A DNA stretch of 64,000 nt from Kribbella sp. VKM Ac-2568 (GTDB lineage Bacteria > Actinomycetota > Actinomycetes > Propionibacteriales > Kribbellaceae). The stretch is taken from NCBI RefSeq assembly GCF_004345365.1, contig NZ_SLVF01000009.1, positions 345,480 to 409,479 of the forward strand, given 5' to 3'. Made by a program: the position numbers and the translations under genes. The notes under the pieces were generated by a model, which was given only the letters and a program-made list of their open reading frames with translations, was not told the DNA's origin and ran no database searches. Below, in pieces: positions 25,764 through 34,956 of this stretch (its first letter is position 1; every line of letters begins with the position of its first letter).

Positions 25764-25896
25764 ACGGCGATCATCGCATCCGTGCCACAGCGTGTCCGAC
25801 GAGGCGTGGGTAGTCTGCATCCCGGACACGCCCACCCGGGCACGGTGGTAGGACTGCACTGCGGCAGTGCACCTAGGCAGCGAAGGAGTTCGGCGG

Positions 25897-26655
25897 ATGA
25901 GCGAGCAGCAGAGGGTGGCGATCGTCACCGGGGCAGCCCGGGGGATCGGCGCCGCCGTGGCGCAGCGGCTCGCCGCCGACGGCAACGCGGTCGCGGTGCT
26001 GGACCTGGACGAGGCGGCCTGCGCCGGCACCGTCGAGGCGATCACCGCCGCGGGTGGCAAGGCCGTCGCGGTCGGTTGTGACGTAAGCAAGTCCGACCAG
26101 GTCACCGCCGCCGTGGAGCGGGTCGTGGCCGAGCTGGGCGCGCCGACGATCCTGGTGAACAACGCGGGCGTGCTGCGCGACAACCTGCTGTTCAAGATGA
26201 CCGAGGACGACTGGGACACCGTGATGTCGGTGCACCTGCGCGGCAGCTTCCTGATGTCGAAGGCGTGCCAGGCGCACATGGTCGAGGCGGCGTACGGGCG
26301 GATGGTCTTCCTCTCCTCCACCTCGGCGCTCGGCAACCGCGGCCAGGCCAACTACGCCTCCGCCAAGGCCGGTCTGCAGGGGCTGGCGAAGACCCTGGCG
26401 ATCGAGCTGGGCAAGTTCGGCGTCACCGCGAACGCGATCGCGCCGGGCTTCATCGAGACCGACATGACGGCGGCCACCGCGGCCCGGGTCGGCGTCGACT
26501 TCGAGGAGTTCAAGAAGGCCACCGCGGCCACCATCCCGGTGAACCGGACCGGCAAGCCCGAGGACATCGCCGCCGCCGCGTCGTTCTTCTGCAGCGAGGA
26601 GGCCGGCTTCGTCTCCGGCCAGGTCCTGTACGTCGCCGGCGGCCCCCGCAACTGA
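25897..26655 (+). CDS. FabG-like 3-oxoacyl-ACP/CoA reductase (SDR)
   Basis: The product is 252 residues from ATG 25897 (MSEQQRVAIVTGAARGIGAA), with GAAGGAG 9 nt upstream. Classical SDR features: TGAARGIG coenzyme loop, NNAGV, catalytic Ser in FLSSTSALG and YASAKAG with Tyr and Lys, and APGFIETDM. The C-terminus GQVLYVAGGPRN fits the family. It uses NADPH to reduce 3-oxoacyl thioesters. The MaoC dehydratase gene follows 26 nt downstream, so the two probably work in one acyl-chain pathway. Confidence 0.9.
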   Translation: MSEQQRVAIVTGAARGIGAAVAQRLAADGNAVAVLDLDEAACAGTVEAITAAGGKAVAVGCDVSKSDQVTAAVERVVAELGAPTILVNNAGVLRDNLLFKMTEDDWDTVMSVHLRGSFLMSKACQAHMVEAAYGRMVFLSSTSALGNRGQANYASAKAGLQGLAKTLAIELGKFGVTANAIAPGFIETDMTAATAARVGVDFEEFKKATAATIPVNRTGKPEDIAAAASFFCSEEAGFVSGQVLYVAGGPRN

Positions 26656-26681
26656 GCTAGCTAGGAGTTGAAGAGACCGAC

Positions 26682-27137
26682 ATGGCGCAAACCTTCACCG
26701 GGGTCGACGAGGTCGCCCACGCGGTCGGCACCCAACTCGGCGAGACCGAGTGGCTCGAGATCACCCAGGAACAGGTGAACCAGTTCGCCGAGGCGACCGG
26801 TGACCACCAGTGGATCCACGTCGACGTCGCCCGCGCCGCCAAAGGCCCGTACGGCGGCACGATCGCGCACGGCTATCTCACCCTGAGCCTGATCGCCCGC
26901 TTCGGCGAGGAACTCTTCTCGATCAAGGGCGTCACCGCCAAGCTGAACTACGGCGTCAACAAGGTCCGCTTCCCCGCCCCCGTCCCGGTCGGCTCCCGAG
27001 TCCGGGCCAGCGCGTCGATCGCCGGCGCCCAGGAAACCCCCGCCGGCGTCCAGGTCTCCCTCCAATGGGTCATAGAACTGGAAAACTCCACCAAACCCGC
27101 CTGCGTAGCCGAAACCGTGGTACTCCTCGTCCGCTGA
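26682..27137 (+). CDS. MaoC-like (R)-specific enoyl-CoA hydratase/dehydratase
   Basis: The product is 151 residues from ATG 26682. The hot-dog hydratase motif is TGDHQWIHVDVARAAKGPYG followed by GTIAHGYLTLSL, containing the catalytic Asp and His of R-hydratases. It acts with the FabG-like reductase immediately upstream. The 3' part uses noticeably more A/T-ending codons than its neighbours (tcatagaactggaaaactcc), a local oddity only. Confidence 0.9.
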   Translation: MAQTFTGVDEVAHAVGTQLGETEWLEITQEQVNQFAEATGDHQWIHVDVARAAKGPYGGTIAHGYLTLSLIARFGEELFSIKGVTAKLNYGVNKVRFPAPVPVGSRVRASASIAGAQETPAGVQVSLQWVIELENSTKPACVAETVVLLVR

Positions 27138-27150
27138 CTGAAAAGTCTGT

Positions 27151-28038
27151 TCAGAGTGGGCAGACGAGGACTGAGTGGGTGGCGGTTCGGTGATAACCCA
27201 GCCATTCGTTGACGGCGATCATCGGCTCGTTGCCGGCGTAGTTCGCGGTGTAGGCACCAACCACCCCGGCATCGGCCGCCCGGCGCAGCGCCGCGCACTT
27301 CACCAACTTGGCCAATCCGCGACCCCGGTACTCCGGCATCGTCGCGGTCATCTGCGACCAGATCTTGTGGTGATCCCCGTTCCCGAGCGTGAACCCGACC
27401 ACCTGATCCCCGTGCAACGCGGCGACACTGAGATCGAGGACCATCCCCGGCGCCTTCCACACCCCGGCCAGCCAATCCTCGTACGGCCTGCTGGTGATCT
27501 TCGCGTCCCCCGGTTTGGTGCGCTGGGCAACTTCATCGGCCTCGTAGACCGCCCGCGGATCCACCTCGTCCAGCGGCACCAACCGCACCGCCGACGGCAC
27601 CTCCGGCATCGCGGGAGCCAGCCGCGGCTCGATCCCCGCGTAGTACACCTGCCGGGTCTGCTCATAACCCCAGCGTGATGCCCACTTCACCGACGCCGGA
27701 TCCGCGAACACCCGCACACTCTGCGCGCCCGCGTTCTTCAGATGCGCGTGCGTCGCCTCCAGCAACTCCGTCCCGGCGCCATGCCCCCGATGCTCGGGAT
27801 GCACCAGCACCCGCAGTTGCGCGCTGACCGGATCGGACCCCGCGATCAGCGCGGCGGAACTCCACCCGATCACCTCACCGTCCTGCACAGCGGCCAGGCT
27901 GAGCCGCGCCAGCGACCCGCCGGCCTGGCTGATGCTGGAGCGCACTCCCCCAACGGTGGACACCAGATAGGGCTCGACGAGTTCACAGAGTGCGACGGCG
28001 GATTCCGCGTCCGCGACGACGGCAGGCCTGATCTCCAT
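27151..28038 (-). CDS. tandem-domain GNAT acetyltransferase, copy 1
   Basis: The product is 295 residues from ATG 28038 (MEIRPAVVADAESAVALCEL), with GGAGG 5 nt upstream. There are two GNAT domains: VHPEHRGHGAGTELLEATHA in the first half and PEYRGRGLAKLVKCAALRRA in the second, each with the acetyl-CoA loop, ending ANYAGNEPMIAVNEWLGYHR. The layout resembles two-domain actinobacterial GNATs such as MshD and Eis-like enzymes, but the substrate is unknown. The adjacent gene at 28123 is a close paralogue of the same length. Confidence 0.87.
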   Translation of the reverse strand: MEIRPAVVADAESAVALCELVEPYLVSTVGGVRSSISQAGGSLARLSLAAVQDGEVIGWSSAALIAGSDPVSAQLRVLVHPEHRGHGAGTELLEATHAHLKNAGAQSVRVFADPASVKWASRWGYEQTRQVYYAGIEPRLAPAMPEVPSAVRLVPLDEVDPRAVYEADEVAQRTKPGDAKITSRPYEDWLAGVWKAPGMVLDLSVAALHGDQVVGFTLGNGDHHKIWSQMTATMPEYRGRGLAKLVKCAALRRAADAGVVGAYTANYAGNEPMIAVNEWLGYHRTATHSVLVCPL

Positions 28039-28122
28039 CCGACCTCCTTCCACCCGAGTTCTGTGGAAGATAACGCGGTATCCGGGGCAATCAGGGACCG
28101 CAGCGTAAAAAAGTTACGCAAT

Positions 28123-29013
28123 TCAGAGGGTTCGCAACAGTCCGGTCTGGGTCTGCACCCGGCGGTAACCGAGCCAGTTGTTCACGGCAAGCATCGGACC
28201 GTTCTCGTCGTCGTTGGAGGTGAACGCGCCGACGATGCCGGCGTCGGCGCAACGCCGCAGCGCCTCCCACTTGACGAGCTTCGCGAGCCCGCGACCGCGG
28301 TACGCCGGGATCGATCCGGTCATCGCCGACCAGGCCCGGTCGCCGTCGGTCTCGATCGCCGAGAACGCGGCCACCTCGTCGCCGGCCATCGCCGCCACGC
28401 CCAGGGACTTGTCCAGCGCCGGCGACTCCCACACCTCGCGAACCCAGTCGTCGTAGTCGATCGCGTCGGCCGGCGAGTCGCTCGGCTCATCCAACGTCGC
28501 CACCGCGTCCGCGGTGTAGGCCTGCCGCGCATCGAGGGTGTCCATCGTGACCAGTTCGATCCCCTCGGGCGTCGGCGGCCGCTCCGGCAACACCCGCGGA
28601 TCGACCCCGGAGTAATGCATCTGCCGGGTCCCGTCGTACCCGAACCGCTTCGCGAACTCGACCCCGCCCGGCTCGGCGAACGCCCGCGCCCGTACTGCGC
28701 CGATCTCGGCGAGGTGATCGTGCAACGGCTTCGCCAGCGCGTCCGCGATCCCCTGCCGCCGGTGCTCCGGGTGCACGTAGATCGAGATGCCGGCCTGGCC
28801 TTCCTCGCTCGTCCAGGTGTTCAGCCCGGTCGCTCCCCACGCCACCAGGTCACGACCGGAGATCGCCACCAGGCCGAGGAACTTCTCGGCCGGCGAATGC
28901 ACCTCGATCAGGTGACGTGTACTCGCCGGGGACATCACGGAGTACGAGAAAGTCGCGCGCCGCAGCGCGGACACCGCCTCGGCGTCGTCCGGTACCACGG
29001 GCCTGATCTCCAT
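28123..29013 (-). CDS. tandem-domain GNAT acetyltransferase, copy 2
   Basis: The product is 296 residues from ATG 29013 (MEIRPVVPDDAEAVSALRRA). It has the same two-domain layout as copy 1: VHPEHRRQGIADALAKPLHD, then PAYRGRGLAKLVKWEALRRC and SNDDENGPMLAVNNWLGYRR. The identical MEIRP start and matching C-terminal motifs show a tandem duplication with later divergence; copy 2 is upstream in the direction of transcription. Substrate unknown. Confidence 0.87.
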   Translation of the reverse strand: MEIRPVVPDDAEAVSALRRATFSYSVMSPASTRHLIEVHSPAEKFLGLVAISGRDLVAWGATGLNTWTSEEGQAGISIYVHPEHRRQGIADALAKPLHDHLAEIGAVRARAFAEPGGVEFAKRFGYDGTRQMHYSGVDPRVLPERPPTPEGIELVTMDTLDARQAYTADAVATLDEPSDSPADAIDYDDWVREVWESPALDKSLGVAAMAGDEVAAFSAIETDGDRAWSAMTGSIPAYRGRGLAKLVKWEALRRCADAGIVGAFTSNDDENGPMLAVNNWLGYRRVQTQTGLLRTL

Positions 29014-29174
29014 GGCGTGGACGATAACGAGCCGCCGTGCGCACCCGCCACGCATTTACCGGCACACACGATCGCGCCGCGTTTCGCCGTACCGGCGGCA
29101 GTTGGGACGTGATCGCAACAGCCGAGGGGTGCCTGTGATTCTGCCCAGACACCCTCGGGCCTTAGGGTTGGCCG

Positions 29175-30074
29175 GTGCCCGTGATCGCGACCGCATCGTT
29201 GACCAAGCGATACCCGCGTGTGACGGCCCTGGACGAGCTGACCGTCGAGGTGGGGTCCGGAGTGACCGGACTGGTCGGAGCCAATGGCGCCGGCAAGTCG
29301 ACCCTGCTGAAGATCCTGCTCGGACTGATCGCCCCGACCGCCGGAAGTGCCATCGTGCTGGGACACGACGTGGTCACCGGCGGCGAGGCGGTCCGCGCGC
29401 TCGTCGGCTACATGCCCGAGCACGACTGCCTGCCGCCCGACGTGTCGGCGACCGAGTTCGTCGTCCACCTCGGCCGGATGTCCGGCCTGCCCGCCACCGC
29501 CGCCCGCGAACGCGCCGCCGACGTACTGCGGCACGTCGGGCTGGACGAGGCCCGGTACCGCCCGATGGGTGGTTACTCCACCGGCATGAAGCAGCGGGTC
29601 AAGCTGGCACAGGCGCTGACCCACGACCCCAAGCTCGTGCTGCTCGACGAGCCCACCAACGGCCTCGACCCCGCCGGACGCGACGAGATGCTCACGCTGG
29701 TCCGGCGGATCGGCACCGAGTTCGGCATCCCCGTGCTGATCACCTCACACCTGCTCGGTGAGCTCGAGCACGTCTGCGACCACATCGTCGTGCTGGACGG
29801 CGGCCGGTTGCTCCGGTCGGAGTCGAAGGCAGCCCTGACCGGCGAGACCGGAGTACTGGCTGTCGAGGTCCGCGACCTGAGCGGGCGCGACCGGCTCGGT
29901 GCGGCGCTGGAACGGGCCGGCGCGAGGGCGAGGGCCGAAGGGCCGCTGGTGCTGGTGGAGATCAGCGGCGAGGAGACGTACGACATCGTCCGCGACACGG
30001 TCGCCGAGCTCGGCCTCGGCCTGGTCCGGGTCGAACCGCATCGGCACCGGCTGGAAGAGGTCTTCAGTGTCTGA
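29175..30074 (+). CDS. ABC-2 type transporter ATP-binding protein 1
   Basis: The product is 299 residues from GTG 29175. Walker A is GANGAGKSTLL, signature YSTGMKQRVKLAQAL, Walker B LVLLDEPTNGLDP, H-loop ITSHL. The C-terminal ~80 residues form the regulatory extension of multidrug/efflux-type ABC-2 ATPases. It overlaps the next permease gene by 8 nt. It is first in a four-gene operon (ATPase, permease, ATPase, permease) that should form one or two exporters. Confidence 0.93.
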   Translation: MPVIATASLTKRYPRVTALDELTVEVGSGVTGLVGANGAGKSTLLKILLGLIAPTAGSAIVLGHDVVTGGEAVRALVGYMPEHDCLPPDVSATEFVVHLGRMSGLPATAARERAADVLRHVGLDEARYRPMGGYSTGMKQRVKLAQALTHDPKLVLLDEPTNGLDPAGRDEMLTLVRRIGTEFGIPVLITSHLLGELEHVCDHIVVLDGGRLLRSESKAALTGETGVLAVEVRDLSGRDRLGAALERAGARARAEGPLVLVEISGEETYDIVRDTVAELGLGLVRVEPHRHRLEEVFSV

Positions 30075-30951
30075 CCGCACGGGTGTCATCCATGACATCG
30101 GCTACCGGCACTACGACGGACCGCGGCTCGGCCGGTGGGCGATCACGCAGGCCCTGATGGTCAGCAGCCTCCGGCACGCCTACGGAATCGGCCGATCCGG
30201 CAAGTCCAAGGTGATGCCGATCTTCCTGCTCGCGGTGATGGTGGTGCCGGCGGCGATCGTGGTCGGCATCGAGAACGGCCTGCAGTTCGACAAGCCGCCG
30301 GTCGAGCCGGTCGACTACATCTACCTGCTGCAGCCGGTGATCGCGCTGTACCTCGCCTCGCAGGCTCCCCAGCTGTTCTCGCGCGACCTCCGCTACCGCT
30401 CGATCGTGCTCTACCTGGCCCGGCCGCCGCGCCGTACCGACTACGCGCTGGCGAAGCTGACCGCGCTGGTCGCCGCCCAGATGATCCTGATCTGCATCCC
30501 CCTCGTCGTCCTGTACGCCGGGGCGTTGCTGGCCAAGTACAACTTCCTGCAGATGAGCAGGCAGTTCGTGGCCGGGCTTGCCGGGGCGTTGCTGCTGTCG
30601 ATCCTGCTCGCCGCGATCGGCGGCCTGATCGCGGCGGCCACCCCACGCCGGGGATTCGCCGTCGCCGCGATCATCGCCGTACTGATCGTGTCCTTCACCG
30701 CGGCGACCACCACGATGGCGATCGTGGACGAGAAGGGCGACATGTCGAGCACGGCCGCGCGGTACGCGAGTCTGGTGTCGCCGTTCAACCTCACCGAGGC
30801 CCTGCAGACGTGGTTCCTGCGCAACGACCGCGACGGCAGCTGGATGCCGACCACCCAGCAGGGCCTGGTGTTCACCGCGGTCTACGTGCTGCTCGTCGCG
30901 GCGTGCGTTTGGGGCGTCAACGCGCGGTACGCGAAGGTGGCGCGCGGATGA
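30067..30951 (+). CDS. ABC-2 type permease 1
   Basis: The product is 294 residues. GTG 30067 lies inside the 8-nt overlap with the ATPase gene. The cytoplasmic N-terminus (IHDIGYRHYDGPRLGRW) is typical of this permease group, followed by about six helices: FLLAVMVVPAAIVVGIE, YIYLLQPVIALYLASQ, LVAAQMILICIPLVVLYAGA, LAGALLLSILLAAIGGLIAA, AVAAIIAVLIVSFTAA and a C-terminal one. It overlaps ATPase 2 by 4 nt (ATGA). Substrate unknown. Confidence 0.87.
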   Translation: MSDRTGVIHDIGYRHYDGPRLGRWAITQALMVSSLRHAYGIGRSGKSKVMPIFLLAVMVVPAAIVVGIENGLQFDKPPVEPVDYIYLLQPVIALYLASQAPQLFSRDLRYRSIVLYLARPPRRTDYALAKLTALVAAQMILICIPLVVLYAGALLAKYNFLQMSRQFVAGLAGALLLSILLAAIGGLIAAATPRRGFAVAAIIAVLIVSFTAATTTMAIVDEKGDMSSTAARYASLVSPFNLTEALQTWFLRNDRDGSWMPTTQQGLVFTAVYVLLVAACVWGVNARYAKVARG

Positions 30952-31862
30952 GCGTGATCCGGATCGAGAAGGTCTCCCGCTGGTACGGCAACGTGGTGGC
31001 GATCAACGATGTCACCATGACGATCGGCCCTGGCGTCACGGGGTTGCTCGGCCCGAACGGCGCGGGCAAGTCGACGCTGATCACGATGATGGCGGGATTC
31101 CTGCCGCCCTCGACCGGCACGGTCACGCTCGACGGCGCCGAGGTGTGGCGCAACGAGGGCGCCTACCGGCACATCGGCCTGGTCCCCGAGACCGAGGCCG
31201 TCTATGACACGTTGACCGGCTCGCAGTTCGTGGTCGCGAACGCCCAGCTCCAGGGTCTGCCGAATCCCGGTGCCGCCGCGGCCGAGGCGATCACCACCGT
31301 CGCCATGGAGGACGCGGCCGGGCGCCGCATCTCGACGTACTCGAAGGGTATGAAGCAGCGGATCAAGATGGCCGCGGCGCTCGTGCACGAGCCGTCGGTA
31401 CTGCTGCTCGACGAGCCGTTCAACGGGATGGACCCGCGACAGCGGCTGCACCTGATGGACCTGCTCCGCAGGATGGGCGCGGACGGGCGCACGGTGCTGT
31501 TCAGCTCGCACATCCTGGAGGAGGTGCAGCAGGTCGCGACCCACATCGAGGTCGTCGTATCCGGCCGGCACGCGGCCTCTGGCGACTACCGCGCCATCCG
31601 CACACTGATGACGGACCGACCGGTGCTCTACCGGCTGCGATCTTCCGACAACCGCCGGCTAGCCTCCGCACTGATCGCCGACCCTTGTACGTCGGGCGCC
31701 GACCTGGACGACTCCTCCCTGCAGGTGCAGGTGCTCGACTTCGAGCGCTTCAGCCGGCTGGTTCCCACGCTGGCGCGGGAGCTGGGCATCCGGCTGCTCG
31801 AGGTCGCGCCGACGGACGAGTCCCTCGAGAGCGTCTTCTCCTACCTCGTCGGGAGGCGCTGA
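30948..31862 (+). CDS. ABC-2 type transporter ATP-binding protein 2
   Basis: The product is 304 residues from ATG 30948. Walker A is GPNGAGKSTLI, signature YSKGMKQRIKMAAAL, Walker B VLLLDEPFNGMDP, H-loop FSSHILEEVQQ, then a C-terminal extension of ~90 residues. It overlaps the upstream permease by 4 nt and the downstream permease by 1 nt (TGATG), so the operon is tightly coupled. Confidence 0.93.
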   Translation: MSVIRIEKVSRWYGNVVAINDVTMTIGPGVTGLLGPNGAGKSTLITMMAGFLPPSTGTVTLDGAEVWRNEGAYRHIGLVPETEAVYDTLTGSQFVVANAQLQGLPNPGAAAAEAITTVAMEDAAGRRISTYSKGMKQRIKMAAALVHEPSVLLLDEPFNGMDPRQRLHLMDLLRRMGADGRTVLFSSHILEEVQQVATHIEVVVSGRHAASGDYRAIRTLMTDRPVLYRLRSSDNRRLASALIADPCTSGADLDDSSLQVQVLDFERFSRLVPTLARELGIRLLEVAPTDESLESVFSYLVGRR

Positions 31863-32578
31863 TGGTCGCCACGATCGCCCGGCTCACGCTGGCCACGCTC
31901 TTCGGCCACCGGCGCGGGTTACTGCTGTTCATCCTCCCCGTGGTGCTGCTAGCGCTCTGCGTGCTGCTCGCCTTGACGGTGGACGACACCGCCGACTTCA
32001 GTACCGCGTTGCTCCAGCAGTTCGGGCTCGCGGTGATCCTGCCGCTGGTCGCGCTGATCGCGGCGACCGGCGCGATCGCGACCGAGATCGACGACGGCTC
32101 GATCGTCTACCTGCTGAGCAAGCCGATCAAGCGCTACACGATCATCCTCACCAAGGCCGGCCTCGCCATCGGCGTCATCTTCGCCCTCGGCGCGATCCCG
32201 ATGACGCTGGCCGGCATCATCCTCGACCCGTCCGACCTCCGGACGGCCCTTGCCTTCGGCATCGGCGCCCTGGTCGCCGGCATCGCCTACACCGCGATCT
32301 TCACCGCCATCTCCGTGATCTCGGCCAACGCCGTCACCATCGGTCTGCTCTACTCGTTGCTCTGGGAAAGCGTGATGGGACAGTACGTGGACGGCGCCAA
32401 GGCTCTTTCGGTCCAGCAGTGGTCCCTTGCGCTGATCCAGAAGCTCTCCGACGCTCCCCACGTCGAGTCCGCGGTCAAACTCCCGATCGCCATGATCCTC
32501 CTGCTGGCAGTCACCGCGGTCGGCCTGACCTTGGCCATCACCCGCCTCCGCTCGCTGGTGCTGTCCACCTCCGAATAA
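31862..32578 (+). CDS. ABC-2 type permease 2
   Basis: The product is 238 residues from ATG 31862, sharing one base with the upstream stop. Six hydrophobic segments: LLLFILPVVLLALCVLLAL, FGLAVILPLVALIAATGAIA, AGLAIGVIFALGAIPMTLAG, FGIGALVAGIAYTAIFTAIS, a shorter one, and PIAMILLLAVTAVGLTLAI. The EIDDGSIVYLLSKPIKR loop is characteristic of ABC-2 permeases. It closes the four-gene transporter operon. Confidence 0.87.
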   Translation: MVATIARLTLATLFGHRRGLLLFILPVVLLALCVLLALTVDDTADFSTALLQQFGLAVILPLVALIAATGAIATEIDDGSIVYLLSKPIKRYTIILTKAGLAIGVIFALGAIPMTLAGIILDPSDLRTALAFGIGALVAGIAYTAIFTAISVISANAVTIGLLYSLLWESVMGQYVDGAKALSVQQWSLALIQKLSDAPHVESAVKLPIAMILLLAVTAVGLTLAITRLRSLVLSTSE

Positions 32579-32600
32579 CCTCCAGCAGCGTCTTGCTGGG

Positions 32601-33392
32601 GTGGCCGGCAGTGCGCATGCTGGCGTGGTGGGCAACTGGCGGCAGACCAGTGTTCGGGCGCTCGCCGTCTTCTATGCGCTGGTGTGGCTTCTGCCGGGCT
32701 TTGCCATCATCGACCTGACCGTCACGTGGAGTTCGTCCTGGCCGGTGATGCTGGAGGCTGGTTGGGGCCTCATGTTCGGCGCCCTGATCGCGGCGCCTTT
32801 GATTGCCCTCGTCCATACCCCTTTCAACACCGCCGCGATCGTCCAGTTGACCGTCGTCTGCCTCGTGACCGCCCTGGCGGCGGCTGTGTCGCTCGCCTGG
32901 CAGGCGGCCGTTCTCGACGGTGTCCTGGCCGTGCAGATCCTCTCCATCGTCCTGATCGCTTCTCCTCGCGCTTGGCGCGGACTCGGACCTTCACGCCTCT
33001 CAGTACCGCTGGCCGTGCTCGCGCTCGTCAGCATCGGCCCCTGGGTCGCCTATGCCTTCGAGATGTTCGCCGCGGATCGCGAGAACCGCCCGGACGGCGA
33101 CTACACCAACGGCGTGGACCACTACTCCGTCCAAGGCGCGCTCGCGCTGGCCCTGGTCGCCCTGACCGCATTGGCGGCGTGGTGGCCGCATCGGTTCCTA
33201 CTTGCCGCAATCGGAGTGGCGGTGTCCGGTATGTATCTGGGCATCGTCTCGGCGGCGCACCAGGGCACCCCTGGCGGCTTCAGCACGACCTGGTCCTGGG
33301 CGGCCGTGCTCTGGGGAGCCGCGGTCGGCGCCGCTGCGTTCCTGACCAGATACCAACAGCCATCCGCGGCAGGTCTCCGCTCCTTCGATTGA
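32601..33392 (+). CDS. multi-pass membrane protein of unknown function
   Basis: The product is 263 residues from GTG 32601 or, leaving off eight residues, GTG 32625 (VVGNWRQTS); neither has a strong ribosome site. About seven transmembrane helices alternate with short loops; the tail (RYQQPSAAGLRSFD) is cytoplasmic-like. No family is recognised. It lies 22 nt after the ABC operon on the same strand, so it may be co-transcribed. Its stop lies within the inverted repeat at 33390-33423. Confidence 0.65.
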   Translation: MAGSAHAGVVGNWRQTSVRALAVFYALVWLLPGFAIIDLTVTWSSSWPVMLEAGWGLMFGALIAAPLIALVHTPFNTAAIVQLTVVCLVTALAAAVSLAWQAAVLDGVLAVQILSIVLIASPRAWRGLGPSRLSVPLAVLALVSIGPWVAYAFEMFAADRENRPDGDYTNGVDHYSVQGALALALVALTALAAWWPHRFLLAAIGVAVSGMYLGIVSAAHQGTPGGFSTTWSWAAVLWGAAVGAAAFLTRYQQPSAAGLRSFD

Positions 33393-33423
33393 CAGCATAC
33401 TGTCATGTGGGAGGTATGCTGTC
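33390..33423. promoter_or_regulatory. 10-bp inverted repeat overlapping the ribosome site of the next gene
   Basis: GACAGCATAC (33391-33400) and GTATGCTGTC (33414-33423) are perfect inverted repeats separated by 13 nt that hold the GGGAGG ribosome site of the gene at 33427. The left arm is part of a smaller palindrome TGACAG-CATA-CTGTCA (33390-33405). It could be a repressor operator or an RNA hairpin that hides the ribosome site. Confidence 0.55.
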
Positions 33424-33426
33424 ATC

Positions 33427-33969
33427 ATGACTGATGTAACCAGGACTTCACCGGCCGAGAGGTTGGCCGGACTGATGGTGTCGGACGGGCCGCGGGAAGG
33501 GTTCGCCGAGGCGTTCGCGCCGTTCGCGCCGCTGATCGGCAGCTGGGATCTCGAGGTCAAGTGGTACGACGACGCGGGCGAGGTGGTGCGCGAGACCAAG
33601 GGCGAGTGGCACTTCGCGTGGGCTCTGGACGGGCGGGCGGTCGCGGACATCTGGATCACGCCGAGCCGTGCGCAGCGGGCGGTGGACGGCGACGGCGAGT
33701 GGGGGCTCACCATCCGGCTCCATGACCCCGAGCTCGGCGCCTTCCGCTCGACCTGGATGGGCCCCAAGCACGCGATGGTGATGACCTTCATCGGTCACCC
33801 AGGCGCCAACTCCATCACCCTGGAGGCCCGCGAACCCAAGTCCGCCAAGACCCGCTGGATCTTCACCGACATCACCCCCACCGGCTTCCACTGGCGCAAC
33901 GAAGACGAAGCTGCCGACGGCACCATCACCGTCCGTCAGCGCTTCACCGCCACCCGCTCTCAGCTGTAG
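33427..33969 (+). CDS. conserved hypothetical protein, DUF1579-like
   Basis: The product is 180 residues from ATG 33427. The core LIGSWDLEVKWYDDAGEVVR ... GEWHFAWALDGRAVADIWIT and STWMGPKHAMVMTFIGHPGA resembles the beta-barrel DUF1579/calycin-like group, with no catalytic residues I can point to. The last 10 nt overlap the end of the convergent WYL regulator gene. The unusual inverted repeat at its ribosome site suggests control at initiation. Function unknown. Confidence 0.6.
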   Translation: MTDVTRTSPAERLAGLMVSDGPREGFAEAFAPFAPLIGSWDLEVKWYDDAGEVVRETKGEWHFAWALDGRAVADIWITPSRAQRAVDGDGEWGLTIRLHDPELGAFRSTWMGPKHAMVMTFIGHPGANSITLEAREPKSAKTRWIFTDITPTGFHWRNEDEAADGTITVRQRFTATRSQL

Positions 33970-34937
33970 ACCTCGACGGCGGCTGTGGCGAGGCGGAGGA
34001 GTTCGGCGCGCAGGTCTGGCGGCTGCAGGACCTCGACGTCTCCACCGAAGCCCAGGAGCACCCCGCAGGCTGCTTCTCGAACGCGGAAGCGCAGTGCCAC
34101 GTGAGGCCAGACGTCGGCGGGGGCTGGAACGTCGCGGGCTTGCTCGCCCTTGGCCAGCATCGGGGTTGCCACACGTCTGACCAGCTCGGCTCGCTCCGGG
34201 CGGACTCGGACAACCACGTCGACCCCGGCAGGCAGGCTTCGCTCGAGTCCGGAGCGGAGGCGTTGCCACTCCGCCTGGAGGTCCAGGTCGGCAGGCCTGG
34301 CTGCCGGCTCCGCCCGTACGTCGATCTGCTGGATCCGCGACACCCGGTACATCCGGGCCACCCCGCGATGCGCGGCCACCAGGTACCACCGCCCCGCCTG
34401 TTCCACGAGCCCCCAGGGGTCGACGGTACGACGTACCGGGCGTCCTGCCGTCGCCGACGCATACCGCACGGACACTCTGCGGCGGGTCACCACAGCCTTC
34501 CGGAGCGCGGGTAGTGCACCGACCTCCTCGGCGTCGGCGAACCACCGTCGCCGGTCCACCACGATCGCTTCCGACAGGGCCTCGGCGTCGTCCTGCAGTT
34601 GCAGCGGCAGGGTGGACGACAGTTTGCCCATCGCGGACTGCAGCGCGTCCCGCAGCCCGAGCTCCTCCGACAGCGAGGCCCGGCCGGACCACGCGAACAA
34701 CGCCTGCGCCTCGCGCGGAGTCAGCCCGCTCACGTCGGCCCGGTAGCCCGGCAGGAGCACGCACCCACCGTTGCGCCCGCGCTCGGTGTAGACCGGGACA
34801 CCGGCGGCCGACAACGCCTCCATGTCGCGCATCACGGTGCGCGTGGATACCTCGAGCCGCTCGGCCAGCTCGCGAGCGCTCAGCCGGGGATGCCGTTGCA
34901 GCAACAGGATGATCTGCAGCAATCGGTCGGCTCTCAT
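33960..34937 (-). CDS. WYL-domain HTH transcriptional regulator (DeoR-like)
   Basis: The product is 325 residues from ATG 34937. N-terminal winged helix-turn-helix (RLLQIILLLQRHPRLSAREL, VSTRTVMRDMEALSAAGVPV), then a WYL domain (PWGLVEQAGRWYLVAAHRG) and a C-terminal extension (~250-325). WYL domains sense nucleic acid or small ligands in the family. It is divergent from the TIGR03086 gene across an 84-nt gap containing a clear palindrome, so it probably controls that gene and itself. Confidence 0.9.
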   Translation of the reverse strand: MRADRLLQIILLLQRHPRLSARELAERLEVSTRTVMRDMEALSAAGVPVYTERGRNGGCVLLPGYRADVSGLTPREAQALFAWSGRASLSEELGLRDALQSAMGKLSSTLPLQLQDDAEALSEAIVVDRRRWFADAEEVGALPALRKAVVTRRRVSVRYASATAGRPVRRTVDPWGLVEQAGRWYLVAAHRGVARMYRVSRIQQIDVRAEPAARPADLDLQAEWQRLRSGLERSLPAGVDVVVRVRPERAELVRRVATPMLAKGEQARDVPAPADVWPHVALRFRVREAACGVLLGFGGDVEVLQPPDLRAELLRLATAAVEVYS

Positions 34938-34956
34938 GCCGAGATGATGCCAGGAA

